The notes under the pieces were generated by a model. The model saw only the letters and a list, made by a program, of their open reading frames with translations, was not told the DNA's origin and searched no databases. Below are positions 13,271 through 25,800 of a DNA stretch of 64,000 bases, one piece after another (the first letter of the stretch is position 1; each line of letters opens with the position of its first letter). The position numbers were made by a program, and so were the translations under genes. The DNA is from Paraphaeosphaeria minitans (Eukaryota > Ascomycota > Dothideomycetes > Pleosporales > Didymosphaeriaceae), in NCBI GenBank assembly GCA_015832175.1, contig WJXW01000007.1, positions 62,001-126,000 on the forward strand, given 5' to 3'.

Positions 13271-15168
13271 CTTAGTAACCTATATAGGCCTTAGGCGGGC
13301 TCTTATTACTGTAGTTGCTACTACTACTACTATTATTATTACTACTATTATTAGTGCTACTGCCCTTACTACTCTTTATATCTTTACTCTTTTTATTTAC
13401 TTCTTTAGCGGCAATAATACGTAAGACATAGCACATAAATATTATAATATACCTAGTATAGTGCGCCTAGCTTTCTAGGTTCTATAGTTAGGCTATTAGC
13501 TACTAGTAAATCTTGTTAGCCTATGCACTCTTTACCTATTATTAGGTTTTATATAGTAGTAAGGATAGCCCTTAGACGCTCTACTTTACTAGCTACTCTA
13601 TAGCCTACGCAGCCTTCTATAGCTTAGGCTTATTCTAGCGTAGTAGCTAGATTGCGTAGGCAAGGTGCACGTAGTTATAGTTTATAAAGTGCTCTAGCCA
13701 CTTTATAAACTTCTACTAGCCTATCTTATTTGTCTTTATAACTTTTATATCTATTACCTACTCTTACTACTTTCTCTCCTCCTACATTTACATGTACTCT
13801 GCTAGAATGTCTTCTACCTTTTTTTTATATACCCTAGCGTCTACTCTACTATCTACTATATTAGGGATATAAACTATAAAGTACTACTACTGTTCTAAAA
13901 TAAGGAAGAAAGACTATATTTTTACCTTCTAGTAGAGCGCATCTAATCCTATCTTAAACGCTAACTTATAACTATTATAGTGTAGTTATATCTAGCCCTT
14001 ATTTCGCGTAAGATAGCTATATACTAGCTACTTATATTAAAAGCTGTCTAATAGCGCTCCTAGAACCTAAATTAGTAGTCTACTAGCGTCTAGTAGCGTA
14101 ACGCTACCTAGCCCTTATCTTCTTAAAAAAGCGTAGCTTTTAATAAATTTCCTCTATTTATTAACTAGTACACTATACTTTTAATAGAGATATATATTAA
14201 GATTTTTTATACTAGCTTTATACTTACTACAGCAAAGTACGTTATACTCCTTAATAAAATAAATATACTTTTGTATATTAGCTTACGCTAAGTTTTCTCC
14301 TACTAGTTACTATTACTACTAAGAGTTTTATTAATGTAGTAATATTAGTACTCTATTAGCTAGGCTTAACGCGGAAGCTTAAGTGTCCTAGTAGAACTCT
14401 ATCGCGAATTAGTAGTAAAAAGTAATAGCTAAACCCTGCGCCACTACTATCCTATTTTGTGAATAAGAGATAGTAGATTAGTATAAGAGGTTACGTTAAG
14501 ATGAATTAAAATGAGAAAGAAATAGAAATAGCTAGGGAATAGGATTGTTTCTACCCCTAGTCTAACAGTCTCCGCTTTATTATTACTAATATTAAAGTGC
14601 TAAACAGTAAAGTCTAAGTAGCTATTATTCTTATAGACGCTAGTAGTGCGAAGAACAGGACCTAAAGCAACACCCTATATGCCTAGGCTATAGATAAAGT
14701 AAGCTAGTTTACGCAAAAGATTGCAGTTTATACGCTAATTAGCCTTTACCCTAACTAGGAAGGTTAGTAACAGAATATAAAAGGTTTTTAGAATAATATA
14801 CGCTACTTAATAATATACTCCTTAGCAGACTTAGAAGGGTAGATAAAGAGGTCTACCTTTATATTACTAGTAAGGCTACGCTTATTTAGGTTATTACTAC
14901 CCTTCCTACTACTAGCACTAGAAGCGGCTATTCTACCTAGAGTATAGTTAACTATAGCTATAACTATAGTAGAGTTATTAAATAGGTATTAGAAGGACTA
15001 AAAGAGAGGGAGGAGAGTAGGAGTAAAGGTTAGGAGAAAGATAGAGCAGAAGAAATCCTAGGGTTATATACCTTAAAGATTAAGCGTAGGCTACTTAAGT
15101 GGCTTAGTAGAAGCGTTTATAAGAGGATATTGCCGCAATATTACTATTTAATATACTAAGAGGTCTAT

Positions 15169-15389
15169 AAACAACTTTAATTATAGGGATATAAGCAGTA
15201 GATAGGCGATAGGTTAGTAGTTAGGATAATTAGGCACAGTTAGTTAGCTAGAGGCTAAGGTAATATTATAGGCCTAGAATTAGACTAACGCTGCATTATT
15301 GCCTAATATATAAAGAAGTTAACAAACAACTTTAATTATAGGGACATAAGCAGCAGGTAGACGATAGGTTAGTAGGTAGGATAATTAGG
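15169..15389. repeat. 66-bp direct repeat with 155-bp period
   Basis: The 66 bp starting AAACAACTTTAATTATAGGG at 15169 recur at 15324 with only a few changes, mostly transitions. The following bases (around TTATAGGCCTAG / TTATAGGTCTAG) are also related, so a unit of about 155 bp seems to have been duplicated before mutation. Confidence 0.8.
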
Positions 15390-18382
15390 TAAAAGTGGCT
15401 AGCTAAGGATTAAGGAAATTATAGGTCTAGGAGGTAACTACTAATAAGGTGTTAAAAGGGTAGTAAAGTAGTAGGCTTAAGGGACTAAGCCTAGAAAAGA
15501 GGAAGAAAAATATAGTATAAAGATTAGCCTACAATAGAGAATTAGAGAAACATAGGGCCAATTAGCTATTATTTAAGATAGCTAATTAGGGAATAGGAAA
15601 AAGAGGGCGCTAACCAGATAAGACAAAAAGGACCTAATGGACAATCAGAGTAGTTGGATTTATATAATCGATTTTAGATAGGAGAACTCAACTTATTCTT
15701 TTATATTCCTCACTTAAGGCAAACGCACCTACAACACAATAATATCTAGATAGGGATATTTACTAAGTTAGAATTTTAGTATAAGTTTATTCTATATACC
15801 TAAGTAAAAGGGAATCTAAACAATGCTAAATTGCTTTATAGATTTAGTATATTTAAGGCCTTAGCCTCGCTTAGGCTTACATCTCTGCATGTGTTTTAGT
15901 ATAATAGTACCACCTAGTAAGGGTTTCTAGTGTTTAAAAATATAAGGTCTTTAGTACTCCTTACTAGAGCTAAGGGAAGGAAGACTACTTAAATCTTTAT
16001 AGTTTAACATAAAGTAAAGAGTGTAAGTAAATATAGTTATAGCTATATAGTTAAGTTCTTAATCTTTAGTTAGTAGGTTAAGATAGTAAGCTATAGTAGT
16101 AATTAATTCTAGAGCTACTAGCTAATAATTATATTCTACTACATAGAAGTGATTAACTTTATATATTAGTAGAATCTAGAATCTATAATAAGCATTAGTA
16201 TCTACCTAGTATATATACTCTATGTTATTAATATTAAGAGGCGCTAACGCGGTTCTAGACTAGTGCAGCTATATGCGAAGTTCTTAGTAATTAAAATAAA
16301 ATATCTAGTAGAACTTAGGTAATAGAATTACGCGTATATATGCCTTATGGACCTTAGTTTAATTTAGGAATTACTTAACTTAAATAATGCTCTACTTATT
16401 ATGTTTAGTATTACTAAATTCTATCTTGTTTAAGAATTCCTAAGTGGCACTAATAACTTCTAGATTAGGATTTAAAAATAAACTATACTTATAAATAGGT
16501 GTATATATAGTCTCCTTAATAGTGTTGTAGACTTTTATATATTAAATCCCAGCTTAGTAAAATTTATTACTATAGCGAAGCTCTAAGATCTAGTATTAGT
16601 ACTAGTAATAATATAGAAACACAGCTTTAAACGTAATCCTTACTCACTATAATTAAAGAAGGATATCTATTATTTAAGGCAACAGGATTTTTGTAATATA
16701 GTTGTACTAGCAATATTTAATCTAGTTTAAATGCCAAGATCCTAATAGAAGTAATATAGGTCTAGAAAGTTTATGTTCTAGTAAGACTAAATAAATTCTT
16801 TTAAAGATGTTTAATAGGTAGACAAGAAAGAATAACTACTAAGTTTAGACAGTTTAAGGTTATAATAAAATATAATAAGTACAGGATTACTAAAGGCGTT
16901 ATTAGGAATATTATAGTCTAGGAAAGTAACATCTTATGCTAAATCCACAATAGTATTCTAAAAAGATTTAAGAATTTGTTTTAGGATATCCTATTAAGTG
17001 TTAATATAATAATCACCTAGTGTCTGTATATAACTTTATTTAAGATATACTTTAGAGTTCGCTTTTAGCTGCGTATAGCTAATAGGATAATACGTAGCAC
17101 TACTTAGATTACATACACTACGTAGAGTAAAGAGAATAACACACTCTAGCTATTAAGTTAAAGCATAGTCTAGAAGGTATTAGGTTTATCTAGTAATAAC
17201 TTTCCCTTTAGCTAAAGTAAACTGTAGAGGAAAATGTGGCTAGAATATATAATACTTAAACCTATTATATAGTCTAAGAAAAACATTCTTGTGTTATAAA
17301 AGATTTATAAGTAAGAAGGACACATATTAATTACTAGTAAAACCCTTAGTAAAGCTAGGCAAAAAGGAGAAGAATAGGTTATACTAAAAGATACTAAGAC
17401 TAGTTAGAGAGAAAATAATACTATTATAATTAAATTATTAAATAAGATAATATACCCTATTTTATTGTAATAGAAAGTACACTTCTATGTAATCTATACT
17501 TAGTAATAGAATATTATATAGGTTTAGATTATAAACACCTATAAGTAGTTCTGCCTAGGCACGAAAGTTTTAGGTATTATTACGTAGATAGTAGGCTAAT
17601 GCCTTTAGTAGTATTAACAGCTACAAATAAAAAGAGATAGTAGGAACAAAAGCTAGTATATATTTATTTATTTACTATATCTAGGTATAGAGTCGCGAGC
17701 TGCTTAATTAAGGTAGTATAGTGTAGTTATATAGTATACTAATGTAGTTCTAGACAGCATTTAATAGTAGACAATAGAACTTGCTTAGGCTTAGTAGTAA
17801 ATATACTATAATTACTATTAGGTACTGTTTAGACTAGTAGGGGAGAAAGGGAAGGGGACTAAAGACCCTTAGGGGAGTCCTCTAGCCCCTAGCCTCTATA
17901 ATATTAATAGGTTAAGTTAGCGTATCTAGTGTTACACTCTTATAATTATAAGAGTACTTTTTATCTAATCTATTATTAGAGGCGGAGATTAAGGGCCTAG
18001 GTAATGTGTCTATAGGCGTAATATTATTATTTAGGTAGAGTTCTACTAATAATAAATTAATGTCTAAGTTAATCTATAGTAAGAAATTAACTAAATCTAT
18101 AGGTGGTAAGTCTTGTATAGTAACTCCTATAGAGGAAACTATAACTACTAGACTAGAAACACTAGATAGAGGATCTAAATGTCCTATAAGGTATTTATTT
18201 ATAGTACTAGAGCGGGTATCGCTAAAGAGATACTTAAAATCTACTATAAGATTATCTAGATTAGTAAGGGCTAGTCTATTAACATTTAGTATTAGTAGGT
18301 TTTTGTTTAGTTGTTCTAATACTAGAATAACTCTAGGTGTCTATACAGTTTATCGTACAAATAGCACTAAGTAAAATAGGGG

Positions 18383-18530
18383 CCTACCTACCTATGGGGA
18401 CCCGCACAAGGACCCACTACTTAGGTTAGCGCTAAGAGGCAGAGACTTTATAAGGCCCTGCCTGCCTATAAGGACCCGCACAAGGACCCACTGCTTAGGG
18501 CAGCGCTAAGAGGCAGAGACTTTATAAGGT
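18383..18530. repeat. 74-bp tandem duplication
   Basis: Two adjacent 74-bp units (18383-18456 and 18457-18530) share GGACCCGCACAAGGACCCAC and CAGAGACTTTATAAGG. They are noticeably richer in GC than the surrounding sequence and differ mainly by transitions. Function unknown. Confidence 0.85.
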
Positions 18531-18980
18531 CCTTAGTGCCCCTTTGTACAATAGACTAGACGTAATTAATTAAACCTACTTCTTACCTTTTGTATAATAG
18601 TATACTATTAACCCTTAAATGCTTAATTACAGATTAAGCCAAACTAACAATCTACTTTAATATTGTATTCTAATTCTATGAATTGTCTTTTTAATGTTAA
18701 GTGACATAATAACTAAAAATTAAAGGTAATGTTATATGTAAAAGTAATATTAAAGTGAGTTTTTCATTATGAGCCTATCTAATAAACTTTACGTGGATTA
18801 GCATTGTATTTTATTTTGTAGAACAACTAGAAAGGAAAAGGTTATCTAGGTCTACTATAAAGTACTAATACCATAATTTCATGATTTTAGAACACCTAAT
18901 AATTACTTAATAATTTTATACTTTATAATAAGTAACTGTTCACTATAAATGTTTTTCGAAAAATTTGAAAAGTCAATTAG

Positions 18981-20177
18981 AAGATTAATCAATTAAATTG
19001 CCTATTCTGGTGTGGCATTAATGAGCAAATCGCCGGAAGGGATGATGATTAATAATCAACAGTGCTGTCGGACAAGAACCTCAATATCGGCAACGGGCCA
19101 TTTAATGGCAATATCAACTATCTGCCTGCAAGCGAATGGGGTGTGATCTTATTCACTACGGGCCGCGCGAGGAAGCCCTGTCGATCCGGCCACTTGCTAT
19201 GCATGTACGTTATAGTCTACACAGTACAGAGTAATCGTAGTGTATCTTGCCCGCGCTGGATCTTGCGGACCACTCTTTCCTAGAGCTTAACGAGCTCAAT
19301 CGCAGGACTATGAGCTATAGAGTCCCGTTTCTTGGCTTTGCTGTCCCACACCGAGAAGCCGTCGTAGTGCTCTGTCACTGGGCCAGCGTATCTCGCCACG
19401 GAGGTATTGACAGCGGCAATCCGCTCAGGTCCCAAACGCCGCGCCTTTAGTAGTGAGCATTGGAATGAATTGCACAAATTGCCCTTCGGGTCGTTCGCAC
19501 TAGTGATGAAATGGTCGTAGTACCAAACCTCGGGAGGTCCATATAGTCGCGTATGCTCCGCTCTTAGTTCTTGTGTTGCCGGTGGTGACCTAGAAGTACA
19601 GACCACACCACTCGCTGTTTCACTGAGGTGCAGGTAGAACTAGAGATTCGCCTCTTGGCGTGCGATTCGAGTGGAGGAGACTTGTCTAAATCGTGAACTA
19701 AGTGGATCTTTTCGTACTCAAGCAGTGTATACACGATTATAAGCACTTGCCATTTAAACTTTACTGTTTGCAAACTTGGTCTACTAATTTTTTCCCGCTG
19801 GACAGAAGCTGGATCTCGTCTTCCGCGAGGTTTCACTGATCTCAAAGAATCGCCGATGTGTTCCCATCCAGTGTAGGATCTACGTCTTCTGCTCAACCCA
19901 TCAGATAGACACCACCTCCGGTGCTGTTTATGTTCAATGTACTAGGACCGGATGACTTGACACTTATCTTGCATTTCTTCTCATGTTTTACCTGGATCTT
20001 CCTCACTGCTTTAAGCCAGCTATCGACCACAGTCACGTTGTAAAACGAGGGATGCTCTCCGGGCATATGCATACCAGAGTGTTGGGAGTCGGTGTGAACC
20101 GGCAGCCGTTTTGGTCAAGTGCATGTACTTGTCTTGGCTTGTCTAAGGCGTGAATATGGGTATCGATTCATCGGAAA
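18981..20177. other. Intergenic: transition from AT-rich block to gene space
   Basis: Composition changes sharply near 18,980-19,020. Short open stretches exist here on both strands (about 60-110 codons, for example minus 19280-19606 and 19564-19896), but none has a recognisable domain, a start context or neighbouring splice sites that make a model. It probably contains the 3' UTR and terminator of SDA1 just left of 20,178. Confidence 0.5.
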
Positions 20178-22409
20178 CTAATGGCCTTTATTTCCCCGCT
20201 TGCCACCCCTCTTACTTCTGTCAAGGTGACCCTGCATCGTCTTTTTAATGTCTACCAGACTCCTCTTGTTCTTACCCTTTGCCTTTCCGAGCGTCATCAA
20301 GAAGTTCTTCTTCCTCGCCTTTTCCTTGTTCGTTGTGCTCTTGCCTTCCGATTCCTTCTTTTCTTTGCGCTTGGCAGTCGTAGATTGGTGCTTTTCGTCT
20401 CTGTCGCCCTTAGCCATTGCCACCCTCTCTTCCTTGGTGGACTTTTTGCCAATGGCGGCGGCGGCTTCAATAGTGTCTGCGGTGATGGCGTCGTCAGCGT
20501 GGCGAGCAGCCAGCAGAGCTGCGCGCTTAGCACCAGGCATTTGTGATTTGACTGCTGCAGATTCCTGCAATGCGCGGAGTTGCTTGAGATCTGCGGGTGT
20601 GAGGATAGTGGACGTCAGGAGCTTGGATATCTGCTTCTGCATGGGCTCTTCGCTCTGGGCTTTGCTTCCGTTCTCGCTGTTCGCGACTTTGGCTTTCTTT
20701 GCTGCAGGCCCGTTTTCCTTCTCGTCCTCGCTGTCACTGATATTGATGTCTTCGCCATCGGATTCGACATTGATCCAGCCACCGGAATCGTCACTTTCAT
20801 CCGACTCCACGTCCCAATTCTTCCAGTTCTCAGCCTCGTCTTCCTCCTCCTCGTCGGTAGCGACGTCGGCAGGGAGACCAGCAGCCTCGCGGCGTTTGCG
20901 ACGCTCTTCCGCTTTCCATTGTTCCAAAAGGTCGATCCCTTGGATTTCGCCTATTGCTTCTTCACCAAAACGCTGCTCTTTCACGCCGCCAGAAATGAGG
21001 GCAATGGTAGCGTCTTTGCCTCTGTCCCGCTTCTTGAGAAGCTCAGCGCCGACTTCGCGGTACAGTGAAAGGAGCCCACGGGCGGCCATTTGTACACCCT
21101 TATCCTTGCTCTTGCGGTACATGACAAGGTCTTGCAACAGGGTGTCGCTCATTGCGAGGGGTTGGCGTGCGCACACCTCGCGAATGGCATTCAGGCCCGC
21201 GGCGGCTACTTCAGAGGCAGATGCTTCGCTGACGAACTCGTTTGCGATCTTCTGAATGAGGGGCTCAAGGATGTCTGGAGGTACCAGGTTGTGTGTCGCC
21301 TGCGCAAGGATGGCAAGGAACGACGTGACCGAGTTTTGGCGCGGGGTGAGGAATTTGAGCAGGTAGGAGTAGAGCGATATGACGGTTAGCTTGTGCAGGC
21401 CGACCAGGCGTGAGACGAGTTGAAGGACGACGATCTTGGATTCGAGTGACAGCTTTGATTTGGAGTTCTGTACGTGCTTGGAGAAGAGGGTTTCTGCGAA
21501 GCCTTGGGGGTCGTGCAGAAGGTGCAGGGCGGAGAAGTTGAGCGGGTGCGGGGCGTTCTTTTTGCGCTCCTTTCTCTTTACATTCGCAGCGGCTTGCTTG
21601 AGCTCTCGCGCTTTCTTCTTGGTCTTCTTGTTGATGCCGGCCTGGTGGCGCAGCGTCCGCATGTCGATCTCGTCGTCGCTGCTCTCGTCGGCGGCCTCCT
21701 CGCGCTCCTTGTCACCGCCAAGGAAGAAACGCACACCGCCCGTGATGACCTTTTCGTTTTCCGACAGACAGGCTTCCTTCATGATGTCGACAGCTCGGGC
21801 ATCTGCCCAAATCTGCCTCTTCCACAATTCGCGGGTGATCTTGACGGCCCACAGGCCCTTGGTCGACTCGCGGTCCGACGAGAGTAGGTTGAAAAGGACG
21901 GTCTGGACGGTGCGGTTGAGGCGGTGGTTGGTTGCTTTGACATTGGAGGAGCGAAGGTCGGAGATGATCTTCTGGAACAGCAGCGCGCGCAACGACTTGC
22001 TGTGGGTCGAAACTAGGAGGGGGAACAGCGTGTTCAGCAGCGTGGCCGAGTCGATGAGGTCCTTGTTCCGCAGCAACACCAGACTGCTGACCATCTTGTC
22101 GCGCAGGTCGGGCTGCAGCTCGTCATGGTGCAGCGAGAGGATCTGGATCAGGTCGTCGGCGAAGGGGCCGGCGGCCTTTGGGTAGCAATCGGCCGTGTGG
22201 GCGACAAAGTCGACCAGGTCGTTGAGGCGCACAATGCCCGTGTCATCGCTCGTGGAGGGGTTCTGAAGGAGGAGGTCACGCAGGGTCTGGTACTGCATGT
22301 ACTGCTGCTGGTGGTCCTCAGAGTACGACTGCGGGTCGCGGCGGACCTTGTACTGCAGGCTGGTAAGGTCGGCATCGATTTTTTCGAGGGCGCCGAGTTT
22401 GCGCTTCAT
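20178..22409 (-). CDS. SDA1: Sda1, 60S ribosomal subunit biogenesis protein
   Basis: Intronless gene for a 743-residue protein of the Sda1/SDAD1 family, a nucleolar/nuclear factor needed for 60S pre-ribosome maturation and export (family knowledge). The N-terminus MKRKLGALEKIDADLTSLQ matches the usual Sda1 start, so I chose the ATG at 22409; an in-frame ATG lies 66 nt upstream at 22475. Residues of about 50-200 form the helical NUC130/133-like region (LVDFVAHTADCYP, PFADDLIQILSLHHDELQP). A central lysine-rich stretch is followed by a strongly acidic block (DEEEEDEAENW, ESDESDDSGGW), and the basic C-terminus (KNKRSLVDIKKTMQGHLDRS) is the conserved Sda1 tail with nuclear-targeting character. 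It is divergent from RSE1 with 416 bp between the start codons. Length fits the family. Confidence 0.95.
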   Translation of the reverse strand: MKRKLGALEKIDADLTSLQYKVRRDPQSYSEDHQQQYMQYQTLRDLLLQNPSTSDDTGIVRLNDLVDFVAHTADCYPKAAGPFADDLIQILSLHHDELQPDLRDKMVSSLVLLRNKDLIDSATLLNTLFPLLVSTHSKSLRALLFQKIISDLRSSNVKATNHRLNRTVQTVLFNLLSSDRESTKGLWAVKITRELWKRQIWADARAVDIMKEACLSENEKVITGGVRFFLGGDKEREEAADESSDDEIDMRTLRHQAGINKKTKKKARELKQAAANVKRKERKKNAPHPLNFSALHLLHDPQGFAETLFSKHVQNSKSKLSLESKIVVLQLVSRLVGLHKLTVISLYSYLLKFLTPRQNSVTSFLAILAQATHNLVPPDILEPLIQKIANEFVSEASASEVAAAGLNAIREVCARQPLAMSDTLLQDLVMYRKSKDKGVQMAARGLLSLYREVGAELLKKRDRGKDATIALISGGVKEQRFGEEAIGEIQGIDLLEQWKAEERRKRREAAGLPADVATDEEEEDEAENWKNWDVESDESDDSGGWINVESDGEDINISDSEDEKENGPAAKKAKVANSENGSKAQSEEPMQKQISKLLTSTILTPADLKQLRALQESAAVKSQMPGAKRAALLAARHADDAITADTIEAAAAIGKKSTKEERVAMAKGDRDEKHQSTTAKRKEKKESEGKSTTNKEKARKKNFLMTLGKAKGKNKRSLVDIKKTMQGHLDRSKRGGKRGNKGH

Positions 22410-22825
22410 GGTGCCTTGCTCTTGCTCTGCTCTTGCGGATACTTCTCTTGCGGTTACTTGATTGCAGTACTGCACGGCGCGATGCTGTTAATCGGAATCT
22501 GATTCTCACTTTTTGGCGGGGCCCTGCGCGTCCATTGGCTGGCTTGGAGGCCGGAACAACTCGCCTCCGCGCCGGCGCCAGAATATCTGCACGCCAGCTA
22601 CGGCAACAACAGCAACAGACACACAGCTACAGCTCGCTGCAACGCACGCTTCTGCCAGCAGCCAGACGCCGCGCAGCTCCCTCAATTCGTCTGCCTGCGT
22701 GCGAACACCCACTGCCGCGCGCCAGAGCTCGCTCTCTTCTCCCGTGCTACCCATCCGCCCTCGGGTGTTGGCCGCACGCCCAAGTCCACGTCGCGCCGCC
22801 TGGGCCCGCGCCCGCCTCCGCCGCC
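22410..22825. promoter_or_regulatory. Shared promoter region of SDA1 and RSE1
   Basis: 416 bp between two divergent housekeeping start codons. It is GC-rich with CAGCAACAGACACA-like stretches and no TATA box that I can see. It must carry both promoters and both 5' UTRs (inference from position). Confidence 0.6.
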
Positions 22826-25800
22826 ATGACGAGCTTCTCGACCATGTCGCTGTACGCGCTGACGGTGAAACAGCCGTCGGCGACGCACGACGCTATTACC
22901 GGAGACTTCATTGGCAACCAGCGCCAGCAGATTCTGACCGCTAGCGGCTCGCGTCTGTCCATTGTCGAGGTCTCGCGGCGGCAGAAGGGCTTCCGAGAGG
23001 TCTACTCGCAGGACGTCTTCGGCATCATCCGCCGCATCTCCAAGTTCAGGCTGGCCGGCGGTAGCAAAGGTACGTGCGCCCTCTTTTCGCCCGCAAACAT
23101 TCAATAGTGATATTCCAAGGCAAAGCCAACGCTGCGAACGCCATGGGCAAAAGCCCGCCCTGCCTGTAGGAATCCATCTGCGTTGCGGAGTACATGCGCT
23201 GACAACCCCAGACCTGATAGTCATCACGACTGACTCGGGCCGCCTGGTCACATACGAATACGAACATGAACCGCACCAGCTGTTCAAGACGGTCCATTAC
23301 GAGACGTTTGGCAAATCGGGCATCCGTCGCGTGGTCCCGGGCGAGTATCTTGCCGTCGACCCGAAAGGGCGCGCCATCATGATCGCCTCGGCCGAGAAGA
23401 ACAAGCTGGTCTACATCCTCACCCGTAGCGGACAGACGGATATCGCCATCTCCTCTCCACTCGAAGCCCACAAGCCGCAGACTTTGGTCTATTGCCTTAT
23501 TGGCTTGGATGTTGGGTATGACAACCCCATGTTCGCCGCGCTTGAGCTCGATTTCTCCTCCGCTGAAACCGACCCCACTGGAGAGGCAGTCCAGGAGTTG
23601 CAGAAGGAGCTGGTGTACTACGAGCTGGACCTTGGTCTGAACCACATCGTCCGCAAGTGGTCCGAGCCTGTTGATCGCACTGCGCACACGCTGTTCCGCG
23701 TTCCTGGCGGCCAGAATGCGCCAAGTGGAGTCCTCTGCTGCGGCGAGGACAACATCACATACCACCGCATCTTCAACAATCGGGCACAAATGCACCGACT
23801 GGCGATACCACGTCGAGAAGGTGCAACCGAAGATCCCAACCGCAAGCGCGTTATCGTGACAGGCACGTTGTACATGCTCAAGGGCGGCGACTTCTTCTAC
23901 TTGCTGCAGACGGACGACGGAGATGTCTTCAAGCTGAACATCACTCACGATAATGGGGCCGTTGAGAAGATCAAGATCAAGTACTTCGATACTCTTCCGA
24001 TCGCCACCAGCATTTGTATCTTGCGTGCGGGATTCGTTTATCTCGCTTGCGAGTCTGGTGATCGCACCATCTACGAGCTGGAATCGCTTGGTGACGATAC
24101 GGAGGACCCCGTATTTGAAAGCACCCAATTTCCGGTCGACCCCACGGCTTCATACGCCACTCCGTTCTTCAAGCCACGGGAACTTACTAACCTGACCCCC
24201 GTCGAAGCTCTGCCAAGCTTGAACCCCATCATGGACATGGAGGTCGCTAATCTGGCGCTTGAAGATGCCCCCCAAATCTACACCATCAACGGAACAGGTG
24301 GACGAGGCACATTTGGCACCACGCGCAATGCACTGGAAGTGCTTGACCTGATCGAATCGCCGCTGCCTGCCAGCGCCATCGGCGTCTGGACGACAAAGAT
24401 GAACGTTGATGATACAGAAGACCAGATCATTGTCCTATCTATGGCGAGCTCAACTCTGATCTTGAAGATTGGCGAAGATGTTGAACAGGCTCAGAACCAT
24501 GGCTTCTTCGAAGAATCAAGCACCCTTGGCGTCCAGCAATTTGGCCAAGACTGCATCATTCAGATCCACCCGAGGGGGATCCGACATATACGGAATCTCC
24601 AGTTCGAGGAAGGGGATGCTCAAGGTAATCATCCGAAGATCACCAATTGGGATTCACCACCCCATCGAACGATTGTGGCTTGCGCAGCCAATAACCGACA
24701 AGTTGCAATCGCCTTGAGCTCAGGGCAAATTCTGTACTTCGAGTGTGATTCAGACAGTTCGTTGGCCATGGCCGAAGACGACGACATCGTCTTGGACTCG
24801 ACCATCAACTGTATAGCCATTCCTGAAGTGCCGGTGGGTAGCACCCGCGCGAATTTCATGGCTGTGGGTTGCAGTGACCAGACGGTCCGGATCTACAACC
24901 TCGCCCCCGACTTGGAAGGCAACATTCTTCGGAGCGGCTCCGTGCAAGGTCTCTCTTCGCCTCCCAGCGATTTGATTATCAATTACATGAACGACAAGTC
25001 ACCACGCGGCTACAGTCAATTCCTGCATATCGGCTTGCGAAGCGGCGTGTATATCCGCTCAGTGCTAGACGAGAAGGATGGTGAGATTGGCGACACACGG
25101 AGACGCTTCCTTGGTCCGGAAGCCATCACGTTCGCGCGCGTCACGGCTGCCGGTGAGCCTGCAGTGGTGGCAATGACCTCACGTCCCTGGCTGGCTTATA
25201 CCCACCCGCGGACCTCGGTCCTCCAGTTGACGCCTCTCAACTACATTCCTTTCAAGTCGGCGTGGAATTTCGATGGATCGGCGTTCAAAGGCATAATATG
25301 CGTGAATGCCAACGAGCTACGGTACGTAACCTCTTTTTTTCTTTCGCCCTGCTATATGATGACACCTATTACCCTGAACATGATGAGGGTTATACGCAAC
25401 ATATCCAATTGTTCCTACTGATATAGCATCAACCCCACTGTTATTTACTGGTCAGGTTTCTCGACTTTCCTGACATATGGCTAGAATCTTCACATTCAAC
25501 GACTTGCTCGACAACACGACATACGAACCCATACCGCTGCGCTACACTCCGCGGAAATTCGTGTCCTATCCCGACCAGGGCCTTTTCTACGTGATCGAAA
25601 GCGAGCACAATACGATCGGTGCCGACATCCGTCAGACCCTCATCGATCAAGCCAAGTCAAATGATGGCGCAAAGATAGAGACTGGCGGAGAAGAGGCCTT
25701 GACCAACGGCCATACCTATGGCGACGAGCTGGATCCGACAAAATTCGGATACCCCAAAGCCCAAGGCCAATGGGCGTCATGCATCCAAATCGTCGACCCA

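Larger units (their letters stand above)
13271..18980. other. AT-rich degenerate repeat sequence, unclassified
   Basis: About 5.7 kb of AT-rich sequence with stops in all frames and many TA dinucleotides, so it looks RIP-mutated like the Gypsy block. I looked for Copia, LINE and DNA-transposon motifs on both strands and could not identify any safely. Visible structure: a trinucleotide (ACT/ATT) run near 13,325-13,385, a 66-bp direct repeat at 15169-15234 and 15324-15389, a short purine-rich stretch (GGGGAGAAAGGGAAGGGG) near 17,850, and a 74-bp tandem duplication at 18383-18530. A roughly 100-codon open stretch near 18,060-18,374 exists on both strands but has no recognisable product. Confidence 0.6.

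Noticed and set aside
18060..18374. 104-codon plus-strand frame in the AT-rich block
   Set aside because: Both strands are open here by composition; no domain, no start context, and the surrounding sequence is degenerate.
13271..18980. Possible Copia or LINE element
   Set aside because: I tried several frames on both strands and found no reliable RT, RNase H or integrase motif, so no class is assigned.
19280..19896. Two overlapping minus-strand frames of about 110 codons
   Set aside because: No recognisable family and no splice sites joining them; treated as intergenic.
20248..21255. 335-codon plus-strand frame
   Set aside because: Antisense shadow of SDA1, which has clear family motifs on the minus strand.
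23046..24128. 360-codon minus-strand frame
   Set aside because: Antisense shadow of RSE1 exon 2 and crosses its first intron.
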